Assembly: GCA_038562555.1 (NCBI GenBank)
Contig: JBCFBK010000033.1
Coordinates: forward strand, 1-64,000
DNA length: 64,000 bases
Reading direction: 5' to 3'
Source: JBCFBK01 sp038562555
GTDB taxonomy: Bacteria; Bacteroidota; Bacteroidia; Bacteroidales; Prolixibacteraceae
Shown here: in pieces, positions 54,661 to 63,176 of the stretch
Numbering within the stretch: the stretch's first letter is position 1
How the letters are laid out: each line of letters begins with the position of its first letter
The notes under the pieces: generated by a model
Database searches by the model: none
Told to the model about the DNA's origin: nothing
Seen by the model: the letters and a program-made list of their open reading frames with translations, nothing else
Position numbers and translations under genes: made by a program

Positions 54661-55605
54661 CAAAGTTTTCACCGGGATGCAAATATCCAGCACGAATTTG
54701 TGTTCGGGATGATTTTCAGGATCGCAGTAGTAGTATTCATACGGATTGTCTTCGCCCGGTTCGTACCCGCTTTCGGTAAACCAGGCACACATCGTATTCC
54801 ACGCTTTTTCAAACTCCGTTACATCGATTTCAAAGTGCCCCACGGCATATTTCCCTCCCTTAATCGTCATTTTGCCGATTTCACCTTCAATTTTTAGATC
54901 CTTATCAACAACCAAACAGGCACTCTGGCGAACTTTACTGATTTCGGTTACGGAAGGATCGTCATGATAAACCGTTACAGTATGCGAGTCGGGTTTGATC
55001 AAACCGCGGGGATCGGCAAACTGCAATACCTTGCCATATGCTTTGTAGATCTCGTTAAATGCACCAATATGGCGGCAATAAATTACCTGCATGTCGGGCA
55101 TTTCTTTTACTATAACTTTTGTTTCCATAATAACTACGTGTTTTAAATTTATGGAGTAAAGTTCGTTGTTCAGAGGCATATAAATTTGACTGTTCCTGCT
55201 TAGCGATTGACCATTCTTGCTGTAATAAACGCCGTCTTTTACAAATACAGGCTTTTCTATGTTTCGAAAAGCAGTTGCATTCATTCCAAAATGCTTCCGG
55301 AATGTACGGGCAAACAAAGACATGCTGCTGAACCCGCAGTCGAAAGCGATATCCGAAATATTTTTATGCTGGTAATCCCTGAGTTGTTGAGCTGCTTTTT
55401 CGGTACGTATGCGCAAAAAGAAATCGGCCGGGGTCTCGCCCGTAAGCATGGAAAAAATCCGATGAAAATGGAACGGTGAAAAGTGAGCCACTCCGGCCAG
55501 TTTATCAAGATTAACCTGCTCATTATAATGTTTATCGATGAATTCCATTACCCGGTTGATTCGCGATATATATTCTGACCGGCTTGTTTTCTGTATGGTC
55601 GTCAT
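54658..55605 (-). CDS. AraC family regulator with GyrI-like effector domain
   Basis: 315 residues. The N-terminal 10-115 contains the two AraC helix-turn-helix motifs (VNLDKLAGVAHFSPFHFHRIFSMLTGETPADFF and ISDIAFDCGFSSMSLFARTFRKHFGMNATAFR). The C-terminal 160-315 is a GyrI-like small-molecule domain (KEMPDMQVIYCRHIGAFNEIYKAYGKV, CLVVDKDLKIEG, GKYAVGHFEIDVTEFEKAWNTMCAWF, CIPVK). This is the SoxS/Rob-like arrangement of multidrug or oxidative-stress sensors. Target genes are not adjacent. Confidence 0.92.
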   Translation of the reverse strand: MTTIQKTSRSEYISRINRVMEFIDKHYNEQVNLDKLAGVAHFSPFHFHRIFSMLTGETPADFFLRIRTEKAAQQLRDYQHKNISDIAFDCGFSSMSLFARTFRKHFGMNATAFRNIEKPVFVKDGVYYSKNGQSLSRNSQIYMPLNNELYSINLKHVVIMETKVIVKEMPDMQVIYCRHIGAFNEIYKAYGKVLQFADPRGLIKPDSHTVTVYHDDPSVTEISKVRQSACLVVDKDLKIEGEIGKMTIKGGKYAVGHFEIDVTEFEKAWNTMCAWFTESGYEPGEDNPYEYYYCDPENHPEHKFVLDICIPVKTL

Positions 55606-55774
55606 CCGTGAAATTTTGATCCGGTAAACTTAACTGTTTTCAGGGAATTCGTATTGACTTATCTTGCGTCATTTGTTCTGTCAGTTTATTTACACCTTTA
55701 GCTGCACATTTCTCTGAGTATACCTACAGTATAGTTAAAGCGAACCTATTGAGGCACCAACAGGTTTCTTCAGC

Positions 55775-56950
55775 CTAGTTTAAGGGCACTCCCATCCATT
55801 TGTATTTATAGAACAACGATTTCCTGAACATTTTGCCCGTCTTGAAATACTTATCGAGAAAGTCTTTTTGTTGGGCCAGGTTTTTCATTGATTCATCGAT
55901 CGACCCGTTGAGCTGCGCGATAGAACCTGCCACGTTCGGGTCCGGGTTTTTGATCTCCTTCAGTTTATCACGGGAAGCGAGAAAACACTTCTCTGCGACA
56001 TCGACCATCTCCTGAATTTCACTGTCGGGTTTGGAAGGGGAAAACTGGCTGTTGCGGTAATTGATAAATTGATTTAGCTGATTAACTCCGCTATTATACA
56101 GGCTGGTGGCAGCGTTGAATGTCTCAACCATCTGCTTGTTATTATAATATCCGATCTCTCTTTTAATATGCTGCAGTCGGTCGGATATCATCGAATTCCG
56201 GACACCGTTCTTCTCAATTCTTCCGGCCGATGAAACAAGCCTCTCGGTTTCTGATTGCTGCTCGTATTGCTTCAAGGTATCCAGGTAATTAAATTCCGGC
56301 TTTGTTTTATTCATGCTGGTTTTGCCTTCATAGAATTCCTGATTGGTGACCGGATAGCTCAGAAACTGCCACAACGGATCAAACGGCATGTGCGAACTGA
56401 TCAGTTGTTCCGGTTTCGCTTTAAAGTAGTAATTATTCAACTTGTTCACGAATTTTTCATTCTGAACATAGCCTGACCCCCAGGTAGGATCAAACAAGTA
56501 CCAGTCTGTCCCGACGAGGCTCCCACACCAGGCATGGGGTATATAATCCACAAAGCCGTTTTGTTTCGTGTATCCGGCTATCACATACGACTTAATTCCG
56601 CTTTGATTGGCAATTTCGTTATAAAGCTCGGCGAAATGCATACAAACACCTTTCCGGTTTTTCAGCACATCGTCGATGACCTCGCTTGTGTTTTCATAGA
56701 AATTTATAGCAAACATGTTTGCCAGATCATATTGAATGTTCCGGGCAATCCAGACGAAAATCGCCCTTGACCGGTCGTCCGGATTATCAAAATGTTGTTT
56801 GATATAATCTGCTATATCGCGTGTTGATTTTGTTAACCGGTCGGGGATTTGCAAAGCTTCCTGATCGATCTGATCATAGCTTTTGGTCGTTTGCGCTTTC
56901 ACTCCTGTTGTCAGTAAAAGCAGGGAAAACAGGTATAGAATTCTCATCAT
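55775..56950 (-). CDS. Transglutaminase-like domain protein
   Basis: 391 residues with a signal peptide (MMRILYLFSLLLLTTGVKAQ). The transglutaminase core is at about 60-165: RAIFVWIARNIQYD, then the catalytic Cys in KNRKGVCMHFAELYNEI, His in IPHAWCGSL and Asp in LFDPTWGSGY. The C-terminal 230 residues are helical with no recognised domain. It lies 9 bp behind the propeller lipoprotein on the same strand. A diverged copy of its C-terminal part exists at 62770. Predicted periplasmic protease or crosslinking enzyme; substrate unknown. Confidence 0.85.
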   Translation of the reverse strand: MMRILYLFSLLLLTTGVKAQTTKSYDQIDQEALQIPDRLTKSTRDIADYIKQHFDNPDDRSRAIFVWIARNIQYDLANMFAINFYENTSEVIDDVLKNRKGVCMHFAELYNEIANQSGIKSYVIAGYTKQNGFVDYIPHAWCGSLVGTDWYLFDPTWGSGYVQNEKFVNKLNNYYFKAKPEQLISSHMPFDPLWQFLSYPVTNQEFYEGKTSMNKTKPEFNYLDTLKQYEQQSETERLVSSAGRIEKNGVRNSMISDRLQHIKREIGYYNNKQMVETFNAATSLYNSGVNQLNQFINYRNSQFSPSKPDSEIQEMVDVAEKCFLASRDKLKEIKNPDPNVAGSIAQLNGSIDESMKNLAQQKDFLDKYFKTGKMFRKSLFYKYKWMGVPLN

Positions 56951-56959
56951 CTGTTTTTT

Positions 56960-58927
56960 TTATTGCTGCACCGGAATAAATTCTACCGACCAGTTCGTAT
57001 TGTTCTTCCCTTTCCGCAACACCGACAATTCTGTGCCTGAGCCATTCGAGAATACATAATGCGCTTCAACATCGTAAGCCCCGCTTTGCGCATCAGGTTG
57101 ATAGAAATTATCGTAGATATAGGTTTTTACCAGCGTATAATCGTTGTCTTCAAATTGGTAAACTTGCGACGAGACAGTCTGATAATCTTGCTTTGCCAGT
57201 CCAAAAACCGAATGAGTTGCACTGCAATGGTCAATCCAGGGAATAGCATTGTAAATGTTGCCAGGATACTGCAGGTTTCCAATGGATGAAAGTCCGTCAA
57301 CAATGTAACCATTTTTGGAAATCATATCCGATATCCGATACACCCCCCCAGTTGAACTCACAATATGGTCACCTGCAATCCAGAAGTTCCTGAACGATTC
57401 GAAAATATCTGCCTTTTCAGTTCTGTTGTTCAGATCGTAAACATAAACGCCAGCCGAAACCTCCGTTTCGGAACCAATCAGGTAATCCTGTTTCGGAACC
57501 TTTTTAATCTGACAGTCTTCATAGACTGAACTGCCTTCGGTAATACTGCCGTCCGAAAGGTTGACCCAGTAGATATTTGTCGACTGAACCGTGTAATTTC
57601 CGCTCTCAGTATAAGCACACCAGTTGTTTGGAGCGAATTCGATATCAGCCAAAATACCGGTTACTTCCAGTGTTTTTGTTACCGAATTGGTATTCAAATC
57701 CAGCACGCTGATCATTCCGCCGTGACCAACGAGTGCTTTTGTGTAATCTTCGGTGATTGCCAGGCAGGTTGGTGCCTTGCTCAACGCAATTTCATGTGAA
57801 ACGGTTTTCGTTGTTACGTTATAGGCCACCAGCTTATTAGGCTGACCGATAACATAATACAAGGTGTTCGTGTTTTTGTCGAAGGTGGCATCCATAATAT
57901 TTCCTTCCAACGCCCGAATGTTTGCGTTACCGCCGGGCGCACGAACCAGAACGCTGATGGGATATGACGGATTTGCCGGGTCATTTGATTTCAGGTATAC
58001 CGTTGCCGAATTCAGCCCCGGTTCAAGCTTGCTCCGGTCGCAGGTAAAAACAACCTCGGTCGAAGAAGCATAAGGCAGGCTCATCCCGTTAACAGGCGAA
58101 ACGGTCAGCCAGTTGGGCATGCCTTCAATACGCCATGAGAGAATGCCATTCCCATTGTTGCTAAAACTGAATGTCTTGCTGGCCGAAGATGTTCCAAAAT
58201 CGACAGGCAAGTTGTAGGAATAAACAGACAGTACAGGTGTTCCCAGATTGGCCGAAACGCTGATTTCTATTTGCGGATTGTTTTTATCGTTGGTTTCCAG
58301 TATGATGGTTCCGGTCGGATTGCCCTGGATGGCTTTTTCGGCATTGAGGATGAAGGGGATCAATGCCGCTGCCCCTTGGCCCAGCATGAGCGATTCCGTT
58401 TGTAGATTGTCCATATCGACCGATAACCAGTCGGGCATGGCGGAGATATCCCAAAGCAAAATGCCATCGCCCGTGTTGGAAATCTGCAACTGATTGTTGT
58501 AATTGCTGTAGCTTATTTCAAGTGTACGGTTTACCTGGACGGCAGGATTTCCTTCGGTAATATAATAGACCGGTACGGCATAGGTTTTTTCGCCGGCCGA
58601 GACCAGCATCTGTTCGACATAAATACCCGTTTTTGAATAACCGGAAACTGTGTTGGCTTCGCAGTGGATGGTTGCCATGCCGTTTATAAAACTGCCTGAA
58701 CCATCGTCAGTGTTTAACCACTCAGGCTTACTGTCAATGCTGAATGCTTCATTTCCGGCACCTTCACACCGGAACTGATAATCGTCGGCATCCCATGCCG
58801 GTGAAATGACAATGGCCGATTCGCCCACGCCGGAAATATCGAGACGCTCATTTACAAAGTCATCGCTGCACGAAAAGATTAAAAGGACTGCCAACGATAA
58901 TATGCTGTTTCTTAAAAGCTGGTTCAT
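56960..58927 (-). CDS. BACON-like / propeller surface lipoprotein
   Basis: 655 residues from ATG 58927 (MNQLLRNSILSLAVLLIFSCSDD, lipobox Cys near 20); a start 7 codons earlier is possible. Three Ig-like repeats of about 100 residues (to residue about 330) each carry a motif of the form I..xPxWL: AFSIDSKPEWLN, DISAMPDWLSVD, RIEGMPNWLTVS, as in BACON domains. Residues about 335-640 look like a YVTN-type beta-propeller (NKLVAYNVTTKTVSHEIALS, GHGGMISVLDLNTNSVTKTL). Probably binds something at the surface. Middle gene of a three-gene unit. Confidence 0.72.
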   Translation of the reverse strand: MNQLLRNSILSLAVLLIFSCSDDFVNERLDISGVGESAIVISPAWDADDYQFRCEGAGNEAFSIDSKPEWLNTDDGSGSFINGMATIHCEANTVSGYSKTGIYVEQMLVSAGEKTYAVPVYYITEGNPAVQVNRTLEISYSNYNNQLQISNTGDGILLWDISAMPDWLSVDMDNLQTESLMLGQGAAALIPFILNAEKAIQGNPTGTIILETNDKNNPQIEISVSANLGTPVLSVYSYNLPVDFGTSSASKTFSFSNNGNGILSWRIEGMPNWLTVSPVNGMSLPYASSTEVVFTCDRSKLEPGLNSATVYLKSNDPANPSYPISVLVRAPGGNANIRALEGNIMDATFDKNTNTLYYVIGQPNKLVAYNVTTKTVSHEIALSKAPTCLAITEDYTKALVGHGGMISVLDLNTNSVTKTLEVTGILADIEFAPNNWCAYTESGNYTVQSTNIYWVNLSDGSITEGSSVYEDCQIKKVPKQDYLIGSETEVSAGVYVYDLNNRTEKADIFESFRNFWIAGDHIVSSTGGVYRISDMISKNGYIVDGLSSIGNLQYPGNIYNAIPWIDHCSATHSVFGLAKQDYQTVSSQVYQFEDNDYTLVKTYIYDNFYQPDAQSGAYDVEAHYVFSNGSGTELSVLRKGKNNTNWSVEFIPVQQ

Positions 58928-58954
58928 AGTTAATTCTTTTGTTACCAACGCAGG

Positions 58955-59938
58955 TTAAAAATTGTAGCGGACAGTAAAACCGTAATCGAGATGTGAAACA
59001 TTGAGTGCTTTGTCGAGTTCCTGATCCTCTTCATGGTAATTCAGACTCTTCACCGAAGCTTTATGAAGTTTCGCCCAGATGAAATTTGCTGCGAGGCCTG
59101 CCGACAACTGAGGCGTAAAACAATACTCAAGCGACATACCTCCTTTGGCCCCGAACGCTTTACTTGTCGTTACCGAGTTCGATTGGTCATAATATTGCGG
59201 AGGTTGTCCGTCGTAAGAGTCGTTATCACCCCAATAAATCTGGTATTCATTGCCTCTGGTTTCACCGCGGAACAGGACAATACCGGGCGACAGCGTTTCA
59301 GTAATTTTTATTTTGCCCTTCCTGCCGGGAAATTGCTGAAATAAAACCGACGGACCGGCAAAATGGGTATAAAGTTTTTCGCGTATACTCGCTGTAACAT
59401 ACACAGGAACGCTTCCGGAGCCTCCGTTGATCAGAAACTTGCCATCCGACGTTGCCCGAAAAAAAGTATAGTCGGCGCCAATCCCCATAAAGGTCGTGAG
59501 CAGATAATGGAAGCCTGCATTCAGATGGTATCCGTTTTTAAGTTTCCCGACATAATCTTCGGCCTGCGAAACCGGAACCCCTGATTGTATCATCATGTTT
59601 TGATAATTGTCAAAGTCGGTAAACGAGTGAGCCAAGCCACCCTGTAACGAGAACAGGTAGCGATGTTCAGGTTTCTGCCGGCCGGCTTTAAGCCGATCGA
59701 AACCACGATTCCCGATGGAATGCCCGCTCCGGATATACTGCAGAACTTCTGAAATAGCTATTGACTTTCCGGTAACCTGGTTTCCCGCAGCTTTTTGTTC
59801 ATAGTTTATGCGCTCCGGTCCAACCGATATGATCCGGCATTCGATTGTATCTTTCCCGGTGGTAACAATTTTGTCTTGCGCCTTTGTTGCAGTCAGTAAT
59901 AACATGACAAACAATGAGATCAGCAACGATCGTTTCAT
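58955..59938 (-). CDS. Outer-membrane beta-barrel-like protein
   Basis: 327 residues with a signal peptide (MKRSLLISLFVMLLLTATKAQ). The N-terminal part (DKIVTTGKDTIECRIISVGPERINYE) resembles a small beta domain seen before Bacteroidota barrels. The rest alternates polar and aromatic residues (HRYLFSLQGGLAHSF, GYHLNAGFHYLLTTFMGIGADYTFF, KAFGAKGGMSLEYCFTPQLSAGLAANFIWAKL) and ends in DYGFTVRYNF, a barrel C-terminus. Function unknown. First gene of the unit with the lipoprotein (27 bp gap) and the transglutaminase. Confidence 0.75.
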   Translation of the reverse strand: MKRSLLISLFVMLLLTATKAQDKIVTTGKDTIECRIISVGPERINYEQKAAGNQVTGKSIAISEVLQYIRSGHSIGNRGFDRLKAGRQKPEHRYLFSLQGGLAHSFTDFDNYQNMMIQSGVPVSQAEDYVGKLKNGYHLNAGFHYLLTTFMGIGADYTFFRATSDGKFLINGGSGSVPVYVTASIREKLYTHFAGPSVLFQQFPGRKGKIKITETLSPGIVLFRGETRGNEYQIYWGDNDSYDGQPPQYYDQSNSVTTSKAFGAKGGMSLEYCFTPQLSAGLAANFIWAKLHKASVKSLNYHEEDQELDKALNVSHLDYGFTVRYNF

Positions 59939-59984
59939 GGAGAATGCGTTGTTTTTGGTTTTTTCTGTAGCTGTTTTCGTTCAC

Positions 59985-59992
59985 CAAAAATA
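59985..59992 (-). promoter_or_regulatory. Possible -7 box (TATTTTTG) of the three-gene operon
   Basis: Minus strand reads TATTTTTG, matching TAnnTTTG, 47 bp upstream of the barrel-protein ATG. No -33 match. Confidence 0.33.
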
Positions 59993-60091
59993 AGCATTCC
60001 TTTTAAATTTTTATAACATAGTTTTAGTTTATGCGATAATTATTGCCGACTTTAAGTCGTCTAAAACAAGTCTGGCCAGGATTTCCCAACC

Positions 60092-60495
60092 TCACTGTCC
60101 AAACGCCTTCCAGGGCAATACGTTTCCGTATTTCCGTGTTTGAGACTCATTCCCCCCGTACACTAAGGTTTTGTTCATTTGCTTGTTATTCAGGTTTTCA
60201 TAATAGGTCAGGCCTTTAAATAAGTCGGGCATAATTGTTTTGGTTGCTTTAAACTCAAACAAACGTTGTTCAGGACCATTTTGAGCGATCAGGTCGACTT
60301 CATGACCTGCCGAATCACGCCAAAACCAGATGTCATTCAACTGATTTTTGTGAGACATTCTTTTTACGCACTCCGCGACCATCATATTTTCGAAGAGGCT
60401 TCCTTTGAAAGGGTGTAACTGCAACTGTTGCGGATCACTGAGCTTTAACAGGTGGCAAAGCAAGCCGGTGTCGTAATTGTCGCACCCGGCTACTG
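60092..60495 (-). pseudogene. Remnant of an AAA/DUF4143 ATPase gene (C-terminal part only)
   Basis: The frame reads YDTGLLCHLLKLSDPQQL..GSLFENMMVAECVKR..WFWRDSAGHEVDLIAQ..LFEFKATKTIMPDLFKGLTYY, which is the DUF4143 C-terminal domain (restriction-endonuclease-like fold with D..E.K) of the common AAA ATPase family. The upstream Walker A/B ATPase part (about 250 residues) is missing, and the start at 60463 is arbitrary: the similarity begins near 60495 in frame. A decayed gene. Confidence 0.8.
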
Positions 60496-60603
60496 AGATT
60501 GTCGCATTTACACTTCACCGGCACGATCTTTATTGGCGAAATTAGCATGGTAAGAAAACCAATTTTGAATAAGCTTTTTTCGACAAAACAAAAGGGTTAA
60601 GAA

Positions 60604-61050
60604 ATGACAAAAAGTAACTTACTTCAACTGCACAATGTGGGCATCGTTGTTGAATCGCTCGACAATGCCATTTCCTTTTTTGAAGAGATCGGTCTTACAC
60701 TTGAAGGAAGGGGAATGGTTGAAGGCGAATGGGCAGGACAGGTAACCGGACTTGGAAATCAATCGGTAGAAGTCGCCATGATGGTTACTCCCGACGGACA
60801 CAGCCGTTTAGAGCTTTCACGGTTTATAGCACCGGCAATCCTTTCAGACCACCGAACGGCACCCGTTAATTCGTTGGGTTATCTGCGGGTCATGTTTAAA
60901 GTTGACAACATCGACGAGCTGGTTTCCCGGCTTGTAAGGAATGGAGCCCAACTGGTCGGTGAAATTGTTAATTATGAGAATGTTTACCGCCTGTGTTATA
61001 TTCGGGGAACGGAAGGAATACTGATTGGACTGGCAGAAGAACTTTCATAA
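60604..61050 (+). CDS. VOC (glyoxalase-fold) protein
   Basis: 148 residues. LLQLHNVGIVVESLDNAISFFEEIGLTLEGR starts the first fold module and LGYLRVMFKVDNIDELVSRLVRNGAQLVGE the second, with RLCYIRGTEGILIGLAEEL at the end. The first metal-ligand His (LHNVG) and terminal Glu are present, as in glyoxalase or dioxygenase-type members. Specific reaction unknown. It stands alone, divergent from the DUF4143 remnant. Confidence 0.83.
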   Translation: MTKSNLLQLHNVGIVVESLDNAISFFEEIGLTLEGRGMVEGEWAGQVTGLGNQSVEVAMMVTPDGHSRLELSRFIAPAILSDHRTAPVNSLGYLRVMFKVDNIDELVSRLVRNGAQLVGEIVNYENVYRLCYIRGTEGILIGLAEELS

Positions 61051-61109
61051 ACAATTAAATAAACAACACAACGGAAAAGAATAAAATAATTCCAAACCTG
61101 GCTATACCG

Positions 61110-62645
61110 TCAAATTTCAAAAATTTCCTTAAAGGTATTCTCGATTTTTTCAACTTCATCATCTCTTAATTCTGCAAATTCTTTGGTCCTTGCTCGCCTG
61201 GAAAGGGTCCCGCCATTTTGTTCAAGAAACCGAACTAACATGGATACTAATTTATCAGGCATTTCAAACTGGTCATCAATGAACCGCTTGAATTCATCAA
61301 ATTTCAAAATGTAGCCGACTTCCTCAGGAATGATCCGGTTGATGGTATCGAAAACACATTCAAATAGAAATTCGGCTTGCCGGGTAGCATCAAAGTAACG
61401 GTAGTAGTCGATGGTTTCATTCAAAACCCGAACATTGTGATCCGGCGTGACCTCCCAATCGATCAATTCTAAAACCGGATGAGAATACGATTCCAATACG
61501 GTTCGATATTGATCGATCCGGTCTAAGATAGAAGCTGAAACCGGAAAAATAACACCTTGTTGCGCCAGATTCATTTTTGCTAAGAGATGATGAATCAGAT
61601 AACGATGAAGCCGGCCATTTCCATCGGTAAATGGATGGATAAAAACAAAACCAAACGCAATACCTGCAGCAGCCAAAACGGGATTAAAAGTTTCACTTTC
61701 CATGAGTTCAGAAGTTTCAATCAGCCCGTCCAGAAGCGTTTCGACATCTTCCCATTTAGCCGAAATATGGTCTGGAATCGGATCACCGTTCATCCTGTCA
61801 CGGTCTCCCACAAAACCACCCTCGGTTCTAAATCCCATCCTGGTAAACCGTTTACTTTCAATGATGATTTGCTGAAGCCGTAACAATTCTTCTTTTGTTA
61901 GCGGATTGCGCCCGGCCTCTCCAATGGCCTTGCCCCATCGCAGAGCGCGATTTGTTCCAGGGTTTTCCCCCTCTATGGTAAATGACGCTCTTGAATCTTT
62001 TAGCAAAAGGAAAGATGCAGCACGTTGCATCACATCTTTATGAATCCCTTTCAAGTAATTATTTTTTCGACCCTGAAAGTCGGAAGCAACGTATTGATTT
62101 AATTTTTCTGTTTTAGAGATTAACGGGCAAAATTCCGGTGTACCCGGCAAATTATTTATAATCCGATGACGAGATGACCGTTTCCCTTTTATGGCAAATT
62201 GTATTTTTTCATCGATTAGCAACACAAAATTTCCCCGGTCCAAATCAGAAATGTCTAATCGATCAGGCAATAACCACTCATACAAAAACCAGATCTTACG
62301 ACTATACTGGCTTGTTGGTTCGATCTGCACGAGTTCTTTTATTTCATTGGCCCTTAATACTTCAAATAGCTTTTTTAAAATCAGGAGGTTAACCCCTTCA
62401 TATTTGAGTGCAAAAACCAGTTGTTTATAAAGTGTGTCATCCGGCTTATATCTGGGAGTAAAGATTTGCCATTGCTCCGTTTGATACTTTCTGTCTTTCA
62501 AACTAATTAATGACAGGCCAAAGGGAATTGGCACAGGTAAGTTATAGGAATGGATAATCGCTCCATATCCAACCAAAAACCCTTTTTCCGGTGCCACCCT
62601 GCCCCGAAAATCAGTTATTTCTTGTGAAAAACAGTTATTATTCAT
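61110..62645 (-). CDS. Class II Fic family protein (AMPylator-like)
   Basis: 511 residues. The Fic core motif HPFTDGNGRLHR lies near 340-351, preceded by the flap region (about 280-300). An inhibitory-helix motif of the S/TxxxEG type is visible at RASFTIEGENP (about residues 220-230) upstream of the core, which classifies it as class II (self-inhibited). The N-terminal 200 residues are an accessory region (LYKQLVFALKYEGVNLLILKKLFEVL) and the C-terminal about 100 residues include a possible winged helix. It would transfer AMP or similar to a hydroxyl on target proteins when released. Four iterated 13-bp boxes sit directly upstream. Targets unknown. Confidence 0.88.
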   Translation of the reverse strand: MNNNCFSQEITDFRGRVAPEKGFLVGYGAIIHSYNLPVPIPFGLSLISLKDRKYQTEQWQIFTPRYKPDDTLYKQLVFALKYEGVNLLILKKLFEVLRANEIKELVQIEPTSQYSRKIWFLYEWLLPDRLDISDLDRGNFVLLIDEKIQFAIKGKRSSRHRIINNLPGTPEFCPLISKTEKLNQYVASDFQGRKNNYLKGIHKDVMQRAASFLLLKDSRASFTIEGENPGTNRALRWGKAIGEAGRNPLTKEELLRLQQIIIESKRFTRMGFRTEGGFVGDRDRMNGDPIPDHISAKWEDVETLLDGLIETSELMESETFNPVLAAAGIAFGFVFIHPFTDGNGRLHRYLIHHLLAKMNLAQQGVIFPVSASILDRIDQYRTVLESYSHPVLELIDWEVTPDHNVRVLNETIDYYRYFDATRQAEFLFECVFDTINRIIPEEVGYILKFDEFKRFIDDQFEMPDKLVSMLVRFLEQNGGTLSRRARTKEFAELRDDEVEKIENTFKEIFEI

Positions 62646-62654
62646 ACTTATTTA

Positions 62655-62743
62655 CGAAAAACAATTACATCAAAGATAGCCGAAAAATGATTATAGTTCA
62701 CGAAAAATGATTATTTATTTACATGTAATACGAAAAACAATTA
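62655..62743. repeat. Four iterated 13-bp boxes upstream of the fic gene (operator candidate)
   Basis: Consensus CGAAAAAYRATTA occurs at 62655-62667, 62681-62693, 62701-62713 and 62731-62743, all in the same direction. The outer two read CGAAAAACAATTA and the inner two CGAAAAATGATTA, 20-30 bp apart. They start 10 bp upstream of the fic ATG and fit iterated binding sites for an autoregulator. Confidence 0.75.
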
Positions 62744-62769
62744 CTACCGAATAATAAGTTCCTTAAAGA

Positions 62770-62931
62770 TTTCATCTCCAGAATTTCACTGTCTGGTTTG
62801 GCAGGCGAAAACTGGCTGTTGCGGTATTGAATGAACTGATTCAGCTGACTGATGCCGCTATTGCACAGGCTGGTGGCAGCATTAAAAGTTTCAATCATGT
62901 GATTGTTGTTATAATACGCGAGCAATAGCAT
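62770..62931 (-). pseudogene. Fragment of a second transglutaminase-like gene
   Basis: The translated segment YYNNNHMIETFNAATSLCNSGISQLNQFIQYRNSQFSPAKPDSEI aligns closely with YYNNKQMVETFNAATSLYNSGVNQLNQFINYRNSQFSPSKPDSEI of the gene at 55775-56950. Only about 50 residues remain, both sides run into unrelated sequence, and catalytic residues are absent. It is a remnant of a paralogue or a partial duplication. Confidence 0.85.
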
Positions 62932-63176
62932 GGCGCATATAAATAAAACTCGTGTCGTGGAATTGTAATTAATTCGTTACATTTGGTCTAATTATTTCGA
63001 ACAGAAGGTTTGAAAAATAATAATTAAATATCTGATTATCAGCTAATAATTTAATAAATGATGTTCATTTATAACCTGGTAATCAATTTTTTTTGTCTTT
63101 CGTTAATTTTAGTTCGATGAAAGACAAGCTATTCACATCACCCTTGGATTGGAGGTTCTTAAGTAATATTTATCTT

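Larger units (their letters stand above)
62646..63176. other. Gap holding operator boxes and a duplicated gene fragment
   Basis: Besides the four 13-bp boxes (62655-62743) and the transglutaminase fragment (62770-62931) nothing is recognised. The last 200 bp before the metallophosphoesterase are AT-rich and presumably its promoter. Confidence 0.5.

Noticed and set aside
62655..62743. Four short repeats considered as a CRISPR array or replication iterons
   Set aside because: Repeats are 13 bp with 7-17 bp between them, no cas or replication-initiator gene is adjacent; position upstream of fic favours a regulatory role.
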